From positions 592,130 to 656,129 of the forward strand of contig PTEX01000198.1 in the NCBI GenBank assembly GCA_003342815.1: 64,000 nucleotides of DNA. The letters run 5' to 3'. How positions within the stretch are numbered: the stretch's first letter is position 1; every line of letters starts with the position of its first letter. The translations under genes and the position numbers were made by a program. Source of the DNA: Eudromia elegans (taxonomy: Eukaryota; Chordata; Aves; Tinamiformes; Tinamidae). Shown here in pieces: positions 37,403 to 50,057 of the stretch. The notes beneath the pieces are model-generated. The model did not search any database and was not told where the DNA came from. It saw only the letters and a program-made list of their open reading frames with translations.

Positions 37403-38024
37403 TAACCAATGGCAGGAAATCACCACATGCAACACTGGGTCAGTTGTGTTTTGTGTGAGACTAACAGCAAAAAAACACACTTCTGTTCTCTTACAAATAC
37501 AAAAGCTCAGTTGGATATCTTAGCTATTTTTTCTTTTAATTTAAATATCTACTTTTTTTTTTTTTAAGTTGAGTTTAATCTTCTATGCAAATTTTATCAT
37601 TTTTTGTTTATTGAACTTCCCTCTGCATCTTCTGCATTATTTTTAGAAAACTTTTGTTGTTGTTGTTGTTGTAGCCAGTAGGTTACTGGTACATTTAAGC
37701 TATACCAACCTCAAAACAGAAGCTCTACTTTGCAACCTGCATTTTTAAGGACAACATCAATACGGAATGAGTATTTAATAAAAAAATGTCAGAACATCTC
37801 TCTATGCCATCAGGAAAGACTTAGTTTAGGACTTCACCGTCTGTTTCAAACACGATTTCCATTTCAATTCCTCGTCACCCTCTCCTCGGTTTATTTAGGA
37901 AGGGGTTGATATGAAGAATAAAGGGTCACATAGAGGAAGGAGAAGGGGAGAGGAAGAAGATGCTCTCCAAATGTTGGCATTGGTGATTAGCACTTTGGTA
38001 TAGAGAGTCAACCTGATTTTTTTT
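37403..38024. other. Gene-free AT-rich DNA
   Basis: Contains a T tract (about 37553-37565) and a (TTG)n microsatellite. No gene. Confidence 0.6.
37653..37673. repeat. (TTG)n microsatellite
   Basis: Seven TTG triplets in a row. Confidence 0.9.
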
Positions 38025-38118
38025 GGAAAAAGGAAAAAGGAAAAAGGAAAAAGGAAAAAGGAAAAAGGAAAAAGGAAAAAGGAAAAAGGAAAAAGGAAAA
38101 AGGAAAAAGGAAAAAAGG
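38025..38118. repeat. Perfect (GGAAAAA)13 heptanucleotide array
   Basis: GG recurs every 7 bp from 38025 to 38109 without error, giving 13 identical units (38025-38115), followed by one six-A spacer and a final GG. The strand is purine-only and mirror-symmetric, the class of sequence that can form intramolecular triplex (H-DNA). Because it is perfect it is probably young and length-variable. It is open in several frames only because the unit lacks stop codons. Confidence 0.98.
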
Positions 38119-38204
38119 CCCCCCAAATCTGCTTTTGCTTTCGGACAGTTACTTAAAAGATATTTAAACAGGCCTCTCTGTACAAACAACAACAATATTG
38201 AAGT

Positions 38205-38395
38205 TTGAAGCACTTTGCATAATAATTACGCATTTTAACAGCAAGTTACAAAGAAAGGAGTATTATCCCCTTTTACTGACAGAGGAGCTGACTCAAAGAG
38301 GACTAAGGGAGTTGCCCAAAACCACAGGCTAGTCATTAGCAGAGCTGCAGTTAGAAGTCACAAGTGTCTAGCTTCCAACTTCATTTTCAAGCCAC
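38205..38395 (-). mobile_element. MIR SINE remnant, near full length
   Basis: The plus strand follows the reverse complement of MIR throughout. It begins with GAAGCACTTTGCATAATAAT (38207), then GTATTATCCCCTTTTACTGA (about 38260). GAGCTGACTCAAAGAGGACT comes next, then GTTGCCCAAAACCACAGGCT (about 38311), then AGTCATTAGCAGAGCTGCAG and a degraded tRNA-derived head. It is the best-preserved SINE in the window. Confidence 0.85.
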
Positions 38396-40098
38396 TGAAA
38401 TTTTCTATCTCTCTACAGATGCAGAGCTGATCTCCACCACATGTGTGCCAGGTAGAAGGGTCACATGCTTCTCATGGCCAGCCTTGTTGCCTGAGACCGC
38501 CCCTCGGTTCCTCCCAGCTCTGGAAAATGACCCACAGCTTCTTCTACACCTCCAGTCACAGCAGCAACATCAGAATGAAAAGATAAATGCACTTATACTC
38601 CCCACAACGCAAGTTTCGGTTTCTTTAAACCCCTACTTTGAGCACCTGAGTCAGAATCCCCACATGTGCTGTTGGAGTGGCAGATGCAAATCGCTGGTCA
38701 GCCCTGGGGACATGGGCATGATGAGACCCATGCCATCCTGACAGACGCACCGAAGGGGCTCCCCATGGGCTTCCTCTGTGTCTGCCAGCCCAGGAAGCCC
38801 AGTTCAGGCGTCTGTCTCTGAGGAAAAGGAAAAGCTACGAGTCGTGTGGGGATCACAGGCTCAAGGGAAGGCCAGAGGAGCAGCAGAGCTGGTACTGGGG
38901 TAGGGTGGGAGTTGGGCAAGTGATCCTGGAGACTGTGATGCTAAACTACGCCCTTCCTTGTTTGTGCCCTAGGTACTCAGAGGGGAACTTCACATCAGTT
39001 CACTTTGTAATCAAGAGCTGAAAACGGCTTTCTCCATTCTAGCCCCACACTCCAACTGTGTGTTGTACAATGCTGATTTCAGTTTCTCTAAGCGCTTGGC
39101 CAAGAGTGCAAACAAAGCTACATATATCTTATACAATCAAGCAGTTCACAGTGTGGCCATACTGGACAACTCACAGAGAAAGCTGGCCTTTCTATAAAAA
39201 TAGTTTCACAAGTATTACCCAGGTTAATTTTCCATCCTGATTTTTATAGAAAAAAAGCACAATCCTTATAACATCAAGCTTGGGAAAACTAGTGCAACAA
39301 AGATGGGAAGGAGGAAGTGAGTATTGCATTTTTAAATTAAAAGCAGAACCAAAGAAANTCTGTTTTCATATCTTGATTAGTCTTAACTATAAACTCACAT
39401 CTAGTTTTTTGCTATAGCAGTTCCATCTATTCTCCTACTTTCTACGTACTGTCTAATGTTAACCTACTTGGAGTTCTTCAAACATTCCTTCTAACTCACT
39501 TTATCCTCTGAGACTGACAGTTAGCTACACATTTAGGCACTGAGGTAATTCATTCTTTCAGAAATGTTAGGCATTTNTGACTTGCAACATCAGAATGTAC
39601 AAATATTCACATTTTCTGGAGGAAAAAGAAAAAAAATTAAGAAAGCATTCACTTAGATATCTACACTTATGCAGACCTTCCCTTCAACCAACTACACCTC
39701 CTGCAAGCTTTGCTATCTAGAGGCTTTGCCCTATCCATGAATGAGTCCCATGACTCTCTGTTTCTTTCCTAATGCTTTCCAAGCAATTTACTTTCCCAAT
39801 ACTCTGACAAACTACGAAAAAACAAAATCCCTCAAGTTACCTGCTACTTTTTAACTGAAATAAGCATTCTTAATTTGAAGTTCTTTCTAAGATGGTTTCT
39901 GTGGAAACAAGAATACACATATGTAAACATANGCCATGTCAAAGGAAATTATTACAACTAATACAGTGGTGACAGAATAATTGTGCACTTGTAGGTATTA
40001 AAACAATAAGAAACCACAATGCATCAGTTTAGACAGAAGTCACTCATTCTTTGACTAAGCCTCAAGTTGGTATCATTGAAATTAGTAGTGCTATTCTC

Positions 40099-40147
40099 AG
40101 TTAAAAAAGAAAAAAAGAAAAGAAAAAGGAAAAAAAAAGAAAAAAAC
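40099..40147. repeat. A-rich purine tract
   Basis: A/G-only sequence of A runs broken by single or paired G, with no consistent period. Confidence 0.8.
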
Positions 40148-40758
40148 TTCAATGAGTTACTGTAGCTCAGAACGTATTAAGGTGGTGTTTTCACTGCCAA
40201 GATTCATTAAAAAAGAACAACCAGAAAATGTTTGCAAAACAAACTGCTATTATAAAATGCATTAACATAGTATGCCCACAGTCATTAATAATAGAATATT
40301 CATCTTTATACTGCTTTTCAGATGATTAATATTAATTGGTGATGTAATTAGACCTCTTAAGACAGGTGATCTTGGAGCTGCAATTCATAAGGTCTAAGGA
40401 AACAAGGGGTACAAAATAGGCCTGAAAACTGTTACTTTCTTATCATTTCCTCCCAAAAAGACATAACAACATTTCAGTGATTAAAGTAATTTTCATCACA
40501 TAAATGTACCTTTGAAAAGGATCACATCTTATAGAATCATTTTGTATTTATGATTCAACTTATCAAGCACGCCCTACGTGAAATTTGACTTGTTCATAAG
40601 GGCATCACACTCTTAAAGGAAAATAGCATAAAGGCGCAGGTAAATATAACGGAAGGAAAAGTATATGCTGGGTGAGAGGTCTGGTACCCGTCAAGATCAG
40701 TGCAACCTCACGAAGTCTCACAATTCATCATGAGGTTTTGGGCATATTAAAACAGCTT

Positions 40759-40785
40759 CTTTTTTGTTGTTGTTGTTGTTTTGTT
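40759..40785. repeat. T-rich (TTG)n microsatellite
   Basis: A short T run followed by five to six TTG triplets and TTTTG. Confidence 0.85.
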
Positions 40786-43765
40786 AGTTTAAGCCAGTCA
40801 CATAAATGACAAGATTTTAGCCAAAAGTTGAGCGCTACAAGACAGTCGTCATGAGTGATCTTTGTTGGATTAAAGCAAGATTATTCTCTGCAAACACAGG
40901 ATCACCTTTCATTGCTTTAAAGGAGGCTAAAAGCTAAAATCCCTTTTATCGCAGTGGCATCATGAAACATGCAGATGTTCAGATGTTTCAGAAGTCCAAT
41001 TCCACCAAAAGAAGCCATGGGAATGGGTCAAGAAATAAATACAACTGTAGGCAACCGAGGGAATACTTGGAGCATGAGATCCAAACAGAATCCAAGGCCT
41101 CTGGGCAACACTGAGACAGGCTCCAGACTCAGCCTAGAAGGACAAGAAGCCACATGTGAAAGAAGAGGGGGGAATGCAAAAAACAGAGAAGAAAGGGGAA
41201 AGCACTGCCAAGGTAGTAANGGGTAGGTGGACATAGAGGTACTCAACAGACTGGGGCCTTGGGAAGAGCATAAACGGGACAGCAGCTTCGCCTGCTTGAC
41301 AAAAGAAGGAAGGAGACAAAGGCACTCCTCCCCACTGGGCCAAAGCAGAAAGAGAAATCAGAATTTCAGAAAGCTGAGAAAACAGAATGTACNAAATACA
41401 TACTCATAGCTTAGGATTAACTTCAACCCTGAAATGATATCATACCAAACAAGGACAGAATCTTTCCTTTTAACGGTGAAAGACAAGAGCCATTGTGCGT
41501 GGCAGGGGGTGGAAACACTATGCTCTGTCTTCAAATCTCCTTTTATATCTGGTCCTGTGATTTCTAGGGATTTGACTCATGATCTCTATGTGCCTTCGGC
41601 TGGCAAAAAAGCCATAGNTACAGAGGTGTGAGTCCTTAAGCAGCAGAAATTGCTTAAGATACAGAGCTCCCTAGATGGTTGTTTTATGAGGCAAAGAGAG
41701 CATGAGCTCACCTTGTCAAAGGCTGTGAAATAGGAACTAGCTGCTGAACTAGAAAAAAAATCCATGTTAAACCATGTAGGTTTATGGATATTCCCTTCAC
41801 AGCAAAGCAGAACATTACCCAAAAAAAACAAAACTACTTAGGCAAATCAAAGAATTATGAGCACTAACATCTTTGGAAAAATATCAGTTGCTCAGCAAAC
41901 ACTAGTGCTACTCCACATGCATACCAACAAGTTGCATTTATATCACATTAACACATTCTTTTCAATTGACAGAACCCATGACACCAAACCAGTCTGAGCA
42001 CAAGCAATTTCAGTTCAGCCCATATCAAATGCTGATTTTAAGCAACAGCACATAACACATGAGCAACGTCCAACAGCGGCACCACCGTGTCTACTTCAGA
42101 GCCTTGAGGCAGAGTGAAAGGAAGCACACCANTGCATGAGGAGCCCTAGCTGAAGCTCCAGCAAAGGCTGGGCACATGCATAGAGCTCCCTAAAGTAATT
42201 TCCATTAAGAGTGCCTGGAACACATGGGGACTGGTTTGAACACGTGCAAGCGAACAAGGTTGTTTACATAATGAGCGAGGTATGCATGCGAGATGCCTTA
42301 TATAATAGCACTTTAGATTACAAGACCTCTCACCTGAAGAGCTGTATTTTAAAAGCCATATACATACAAGGCTGTGTTTGGGTAGTGAGTAAACCATTAA
42401 ATAAAATATTCATAACAGAATTCAACAAAAGTGAGAGGGGGAGCTTGAATGGACAAAGGGGAAAATGCTGGTCGCTCGTGAAAAATTAAGCAGCAAGCAG
42501 GTGTTTAGCTCTTGTATAATCCACACAGTGCTGAGTGGCATTTAGGTTTTCAGTTCTTGCTTGGATAGCCACCCACCAAATGGTAACCCTATTAAGCAAA
42601 CTAAACTGAAATGAAAAACAATCTCCAAACTGTCTGCAAGAGTGTATTCCAGGAAAAGTGGCTTTCGCTCCCGATCCTCATACAATGACCTAATGCATTT
42701 GCATACAATGACATAATGTATATTCTTACCACATACACCAGCCCACAACCCAAGAGAACAATAGGAAATTCTGAGGTCTGTACATGTCAATGTTGAAGTG
42801 GACAATAAACAAAATTAAATAAACAAACAACAGAAATAGAGAGCAACAGACTGGCTCTACAGTGACAGTCTCCCTAAAAACTACATCATACTGCACTATG
42901 TTTAACTATTTGCTCTTTCCATAAGGCTACTGTAACCTACTTTCAGCCCATGGAAGTGTCCAAATCAGACAATGAAAGAAAAATGAAGCAGTTATCAGAA
43001 CATTGCCTTTTAAAAAACACTGCTATTACAAATCAGCAAACATCAGACGTCTCTCAGCACATTTATGACAGTAAATATCAGTTTCAAATTCAAATCTGAG
43101 AAAACTGAAACAAGAAAAAATAGGTTTGAAAGCACAGAAACTAAAGGATCTTAAACATCTTTTCCCTTTTCAAATATCTCAGAGGTTATTTTAACACAGC
43201 CTTATGATGCTAGGATAAGTCTACCTATCCAGTTAACATAGTGGCTCAGAAGATCTGCAAGACGTTTTGTCTCCTAGACTTTGTACATTGTAATTCACCA
43301 GCAGAGAGGATTGGGACAGAAGCTGTGCAGAGTAGAGCTGATACTTGACTGTCTGTTCTGAGGCTTAAAGACAGATGTAACATACAAAGAAATATCTCAG
43401 TTCTTTGCAGGGTNCCATTAGACAGGAAAAGAAATAGGTGCCTTCAGTCAGAAGAAACCAAACAAAACTGTATTTTGTGTAAAAACATTTTTATCTTACC
43501 ATCTCTCTTACCTTACCAGAGGCATCTCCTCACTCTATTCAGAACCCAACAATTCATAAAATTCCATCTGCAATAAAAGGACAAATTCATTAATATCACC
43601 TGATAAGCTTACAACAAAAAAGTTAATTATAACCTCAAGAAAAAAGTTAAATTTCTACTCCCAATTCATTATAATCTATACCCTAGGCAAGTTATCCTCT
43701 CGTCTGCAGTCATCTGAGAAACTGGGATATAAAGGTATTAAAGAGGCTATATCGTGTTTTGTTAA

Positions 43766-43792
43766 AAAAACAAACAAACAAACAAAAAAACA
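43766..43792. repeat. (AAAC)n microsatellite in an A tract
   Basis: An A run followed by four AAAC units and another A run. Confidence 0.8.
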
Positions 43793-44479
43793 CCTCTTCN
43801 TCCTTTGCAATGGATAACATGGCTGAAGTTGCACTCTGGCCAAACTGTACAGGTTGACCTGAGTCATAAATAAGTCTGCAGCACCCCCTCATCAAATTGA
43901 ATGAACATCAAATTATATAATGGGAATGGCTGTAAGACAAGAGCAATGGTAATAGCTAGAAGTAATCACTGTAGTGCTATACATTGTGGCGACAATTTTC
44001 TGTCAGCATATCAAACCTGGAAATGCAGCACCTTTCATCTCCAGGCCAAGAAATTGTCACCAAATGGTCTTTTTAAAATACAGTAAAGTATACAAGAAAC
44101 AGATGAAACAAAGCTCTCATGCACAAGTTTAAATTATGCCTACCTTGACCAAGTACACTTAATTTTTCAACACCCTACAAACTAAACTTTGAATGTAACA
44201 AAGATTTTTTTGTTGTACAAGTTATAGTTTAGTGTATCCAGAATGACTGGAAAAATACTATGCAGCTAACAAAATTGCAGCCCTGAAAGTGTTAACAAAA
44301 ATTACAAAGTCATGCTAAACTTGGGCTTGAAAGAACACTTTTCTTTCCTATGATACTAAGCAAAAGATCTTCAGTCTAACCAGCTACAAAGTCAACAGGG
44401 CAGGAGAAAAACCTCCAGTTAGACACTGGGGAAGCCTAAAAGTCTGTTTAGAGTGAGAAATGTGTACCAAGGATATGCA

Positions 44480-44526
44480 CATATATGATATATATAGAAT
44501 TATATATATATAAAAATATATATATC
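44480..44526. repeat. (TA)n-rich block
   Basis: Several short TA-repeat runs interrupted by GA, GAATT and AAAA. It is self-complementary and likely unstable, and it is variable by nature. Confidence 0.85.
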
Positions 44527-47500
44527 TATTAGTATCACCTCTCTACACAACCTTTTATCTCAACGAGTTCAGCATTCTGCCCAAAAGCCCTAGAAGGCAC
44601 TGTCAGACTAGAAATTCTTAAGTGAAATGGGACACTGAGACAACACTATGCATACTTTTTTTTTTTTTTTTTTAAATCTTCATTTTTCAACCTAGTTATC
44701 TGTGGGAGATATGGCAGGAATGGAAGGATTTAAAGTAAATTATTTTCATGTTTACTTATGTAAAACTTCATGTTTTCTTGCAGTGACAGTACAAAGGGTG
44801 TTCCTGTGCACAGACTACAAAGGGTCAGATATGGGTCTCCGATTTCTACTCTTGCTTTATTTTTTCTTAGACACAGAGCATCCATGGTTCCAGCAGGCCC
44901 AAATGGGAACTGCGCGTGTTCAGCACCCCTGGGAAGTTCGCTCTTTCAACAAGCCAAGCTGCAGTTTTCCCACCAAAATGAGAACACTAGGGCACGTTTA
45001 CCTATCCTGAAGAGCTGCTGAGAGAGCTGACTTCTTAAAAGTACTTTGTAGAATGCTTTGTAGTGTGCGCTGGTGTGCATTTTAAGTGCTAAAAACAAAA
45101 ACATTCATATAGCAAATGCCATTTCCTCATCTTCCACTGACACAATTTACTCACTCTTGTTATTTCCTCTTTCTAGTTGCAATTTGTTTCATTCAGGAAC
45201 GCCTTCACTTGTAAACTCATGGATCGTTTCTTTTTTTGGTGTTACCAGAAAGCCCGTAGCAATGTTACTTCATTCTGGTTTTCCATATGAAGACAAGATC
45301 TTCTGACCACATGACAGAAAGATTTGAGAGAGAGACACTGAATGGAAGCCCTGCTCAAGGCAGCAGTCAAGTTCTCCCACACGCCTATTCCCCTGCCAAC
45401 CCAGTAAAATTCCTCAGAGCACAACCTCTTCCTGGGCTGTTTTCAGAGAAACTGCAGCAATCGGACAAGAACAATGGGGAAGTTTGTTTTACTCAAAGAG
45501 TAAATGTTTTGCAGCTTCCAATGTAAATATTTTTAATTAATGGATTTTTTTTTTAACTCTCTGTTGCCCTACTGGCATTCATGTTCATACAGCTCTGCCA
45601 AAGCAGAAATCAGCATTTGACATCTATAGCAAGGGACAGGGGGAAGAAGGGAAAGGAAGGGAGAGAAGTACAACAGAAAAAGATAGATTAGCTTCATAAA
45701 GGCACATTCATAAATAAATCAAAATTGAGTGGACATTTGCTGGGTGGGATCCAGGAGGAGGAGAATTACAGAAAAACAAGTCCACTCATTTCCTGTGTTA
45801 GGCTAAGGGCTCAGGTTAGCTCTTGCCACAAGAGTGGACCTATTTTAATAGCCAACTTAAAGCAAACCACAACCGAAACAGTTTCCAAAACAGCCTAATG
45901 GCCAGGCTACAAGCAAAGAAGTCTGAGACTGTCTTTTTGCCTGTTGTCAGTACAGCAGCTCCTAGCCTCTCTATACCCTCTTCACTGAAGCATTTGCATC
46001 TTAAAGATTCCTAAATAGTGTATTGACTGAGATGGAAAGTTCAACCACCATAATATGCTGCTAAACTGCTAGAGAAATTACTGCATGGCCTGTTCTAGAG
46101 TGAACAAGTCCCATGCGTGGTAACGTTTCCCTTCCCCTGCTTTTGTCTGAGTGGGAGGTTTTCTTCCTCTTCCAGTGAGCGCACCACTTTTAATTGTTAC
46201 TAGCAACATTTAACAAGGAACTCCATTAAAATTCCCTGCCACTGTTAGCAATATGCATGCTATCCTCTGGGTAAAGCCTTGCCACATCCCTCCAAAGCTA
46301 CAGGTTTTGTGGGCTACTGCCACCTCTGACAAGAGGCTACTTGCATTTGCACTAGACTTGCCAAGTTCTGTGGTTCTCACCACAGCNCATCTGGGAAAAC
46401 AGCTGCTTATCCACCTCTAGAGCACCCCAGCTCTTGTGGCATTTGCCCACCTTCACTGACACAGACAGGAGTGATGGACAGGAGCTATCTTTGACCATCT
46501 TCCCAACGCAGGTCCCACTGACCACAGCAGGAGTGGGAGCTCCCGAATCAGGAGACAAGTCTCCCAGATTCCTGGATTAGGAAATGCGAACTATCAACCG
46601 CTTCTGATCAGGACCTGAGAAATCGGAGGGAAAGAATAAACGTGTAGCTGCTAATTAAGAGACATGTGCTGATTTTGGCAGTGCCAGGAGAGCCTGGGTA
46701 CAATGAGCTATCACTGTTCCTGCACAGGCAATTTTGGTATCAGGGAGCTTGTGCAGGAGGAAGCAGCCATTAGCAGATACCTGCCCCCTTATGGGGTGCA
46801 CGCACCTTAGTATCTGCTCTGTTGAGAGCAAACGGATTTTGAAAAGCAATGCAGAATGAAAGCCTTCCTGCCTTGCAGCAACACTATGTGGAATATTGTG
46901 TATTTGATAGACCTTTTCTGGCCCCAGCAGCCCCACAAAATGAAACTAAAATCTCTTCATCTTGTAATGAAGTGTTATCAATCACTACTATGAGCTTTAG
47001 TTTCCATGCTAGTAAGGACTTAAAAATGAACAGATAAAAAAATATATTCTGTTTCTGAAATGCATTGTCATCAGTATTTCTGGGTATACATGCAGCAGTA
47101 TATCAAAGTTGGAGCCAAAGAAGCAAATATCTCTGCTTAAAGCAGATCTCACACAAATAATCTTATAGTACTTTTCATCAGAGACTGGTGAAGAGTCAGA
47201 CTTTGCATTAAGCCTTCCACATGCACAGACTCTGGAGAAGGAGATAGGCCAGCTAGTGCCCCTACTCTTACAGCGACCTACAGGGACCTCCTCCAACCAC
47301 AGCAGATTTGTGTCAGTCCTTCCACCTTCTGCTCAGATTTCTTCCAGGGAGCCCCATGCTCGGCTTTCCCGAGTGCCTGTTTAACCAGCAGCACACAGCG
47401 CTCACAGCCTTATCAGTTCCTCTGTGGTCTGCTCAGCAGGGCCATGAGGAGAAAGGCTCCCTGAAGGAGCAGCACGTTCTTAATTACCCCATGCTCACGG

Positions 47501-50029
47501 GACAGAAAGGAGAGTGGGAAAAGAACAGATGAATGTTAATGTCTCCTCCTTGCCTCCAGCAGCAGTTTGTGCTCTCCTACGCAGAGAAAAGGGAGGCTAT
47601 ACAAAATGTGGAGGCCAAAGCGTGTGGGAATTAAAAAGTAGATTGAGAGCTGGTGGCGAGTTCCCTTCTATTGCAGTTCCCTCGCTGTGAGGAAAGTGCA
47701 AGGCAGTCACTCATTTGCTGGGGGAAGACCAGACCACAGCATCTTTAAGGGTTGCTTTCAAGCAAGCAGCTTAGCTGGACTATTTAGGATTGTAACTGTT
47801 TAAATATGTTTTAACCTATTTGCTACATAACACATTCTGCTCGCACACTGCAAGCGCTACTTGCACTTTATGACTTTCCTAGGAAAGAAAAGTCCTATTT
47901 TTCTATTTATTATTATGATTATTCTTGACAGATTAAATTTGTTGCCTGATCACAGAAATCCATGGAACACCCAGAAAGGACACAAGATCACTCCATTCTG
48001 AATGTTAACTTAAAACCAACAAACTCTTCTCTGTAATCTGCATGACTCCAAACAGATATTTTTCAAACCCCAGTAAGTAGCTAATAGCCTCCAAGAACAG
48101 TGAGCTCAGGTGGGGAGATACTACTTTTTTTTTTTTAACTAATTCCTCCCTATAACATGTCTTTCAGCAGGCAGTGCTGTACAGGCACCAAACGAAAGCA
48201 TGGGGGAGAGGCTCTGAGCAGGAAACAGCCGCTCACCATAGATTAGCACAGCTCACTCGAGCGTAGTGCTGTGCTCAGATTTGGTTTTGATTTGCAAACC
48301 TTGCTAGCATTGGCCAAAAGGCTCTTTGGAGTTTGGTTACAAAAGAAAAGCTCAGGCACACACTATCACACAGGTGAAGCTGCCCCAGCAGCAGCCCGCG
48401 CTTTTAAGACCTTTCTAAGCTGTATGTTTCTCAGCCCCACTCCACAGCATCCTGCATCCTGCTCTCCTGTCTCNAGCCTTGCTACTGAGTACGGCACAGA
48501 CCAGCAGTGCTTCCCATCCAAGCAGATACGACAAAGCCAGCAACACGAGCACCTGTGTCATGGAGGCCTGGAGCTCATGCCCAGCTCCACAGAATCCCTC
48601 TTGCAGGAGGGCACTCAGTACTGACTGAAGCAAGAAAGGCTCAGCAGCCACAACACCAAAATAGCTCCCAGGTTTTACAGAGATTGTAGCTGGGCTGGCA
48701 GAAGGCTCCTGCCTTTCACCAGTAATTCCAAAATTGAGACCCAGAGTCATCGTACCACCCAAAGGAAAGACAGTAGACCCTGTCCTCAAATGCCGGTGAC
48801 AGCAACATGGCCACAGTTTTGACAGAGCAACTAGTTAGCCCGGTAGGAGCCATGTGGGAAGAGTTTACCTTGTGCCCCGGTTCACAACAAACAACCCAGT
48901 GGCCGAGAAGCTGCAACCAAGAGCTTGATCAAGGGCAAAGTGGAAGCACTGCTGCAAGGCATCTAGAGAAGAAGCTTGAGCCTTAAAAAGAAAACTTTAA
49001 TCNAGTCTGAGGAGCGAACACACTAATTATGTGAGATGGAGACATGCTATTTGTTAATATCTGTGCTTCAACCATCGATAAACAGACAAGAATCTCTTTG
49101 CCTGAGCTCATATTTAAGACTGTTTACCTATGAAATCCAAAATGATGTCCTCATTTTATAAATAATTTGATCTACTGACTACATCAGAAAAAAAAAAAAA
49201 AAAAGAGCAACTTCAGGCTAAATACAGAGGCAAAACACTTGGCTAGTGATGTCTAAACAGGTGGGCAAAGACTAAACATCAGGTTCACTAAAATTCAGCA
49301 AATGGTTTATAGTTAAAGCTAATCACATAACTAACATAGCACATTTTTATTGCGCACTGAGTGCTTTTGCTTATATTCAGACTTCTAAACCTTTGCTTAC
49401 AAGCAAGTTATTCAGAATATTCCTTCTAAATGTAAACATTCAATCTGCCACTTAGAGCTGATCACATAAATGATGTGGTAACGCTTCCCTCCTCCCACTT
49501 GATAAGCAACCATGAAGAGGAGTGCGGAGGAGTCGCAAGGAACATGGACATAGTTCCAAACTTTCCTCTCCTANGAAGGAGGAGAAAAGGCTTCAGAAAA
49601 GATTTACTGGCTGAGTTTGAACTGCACATCTTGTTTTCCTTTATCACATGCTCTCTTATGTGTGCATATACGGTTGTAGCTAGAAGGAGGTGCCATTTCT
49701 TTGAAATCAACCACCTTCTTTGCCAGGGTGGCAGGGGAAAAAACAATCTGCACATAAGAAACTCATTTTTCTATAAAGGAATATTATTTCCAGCTAAAAT
49801 TTGCTATTTACTTCAGTTAAATGCACAACTTTCATTTTCAGTTTTGCTTCTCAGTTGCAACAATACCTGTAAACAGCTGCATAGCAGTAATGCAGGTAGT
49901 CTTAAAAGATGTCCAAGAGGTATTCACTACGAAAATTCTGTCCTGGGTTCCCAAATTTAGTAAATAACATTTTCTTGTAATGTCCCCTACTGTCTGCTGC
50001 AAGTCCCAGTGAGGTCATACTCAGAATAT

Positions 50030-50057
50030 TTTAAAATGAGAGGTTTAAAATGAGAGG
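50030..50057. repeat. Perfect 14-bp tandem duplication
   Basis: TTTAAAATGAGAGG occurs twice in succession (50030-50043 and 50044-50057) with no mismatch. Confidence 0.9.

Larger units (their letters stand above)
38396..44479. other. Gene-free AT-rich DNA
   Basis: No gene is supported. A 125-codon frame at 38364-38741 (+) has no domain and starts inside the MIR. Low-complexity tracts are listed separately. The 40230-40420 segment, AT-rich with TTAAT/ATTA cores and CAGGTG but no simple repeat, is a plausible conserved noncoding element by appearance only. Confidence 0.5.

Noticed and set aside
37103-37480. 125-codon minus-strand frame across the GC-rich block and duplication copy B
   Set aside because: Most of it is the fused duplicate plus unique flank. 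The homologous copy A does not maintain the frame, because the copies differ by a 1-bp indel and by 205 bp.
38023-38213. Lysine-rich (or phenylalanine-rich) repeat ORFs on both strands
   Set aside because: They are translations of the 7-bp microsatellite, not genes.
49475-49960. 161-codon open frame on the plus strand
   Set aside because: It contains an ambiguous codon, has no recognisable domain, and its composition follows the surrounding AT-rich DNA. Its length is about what chance gives in 64 kb.
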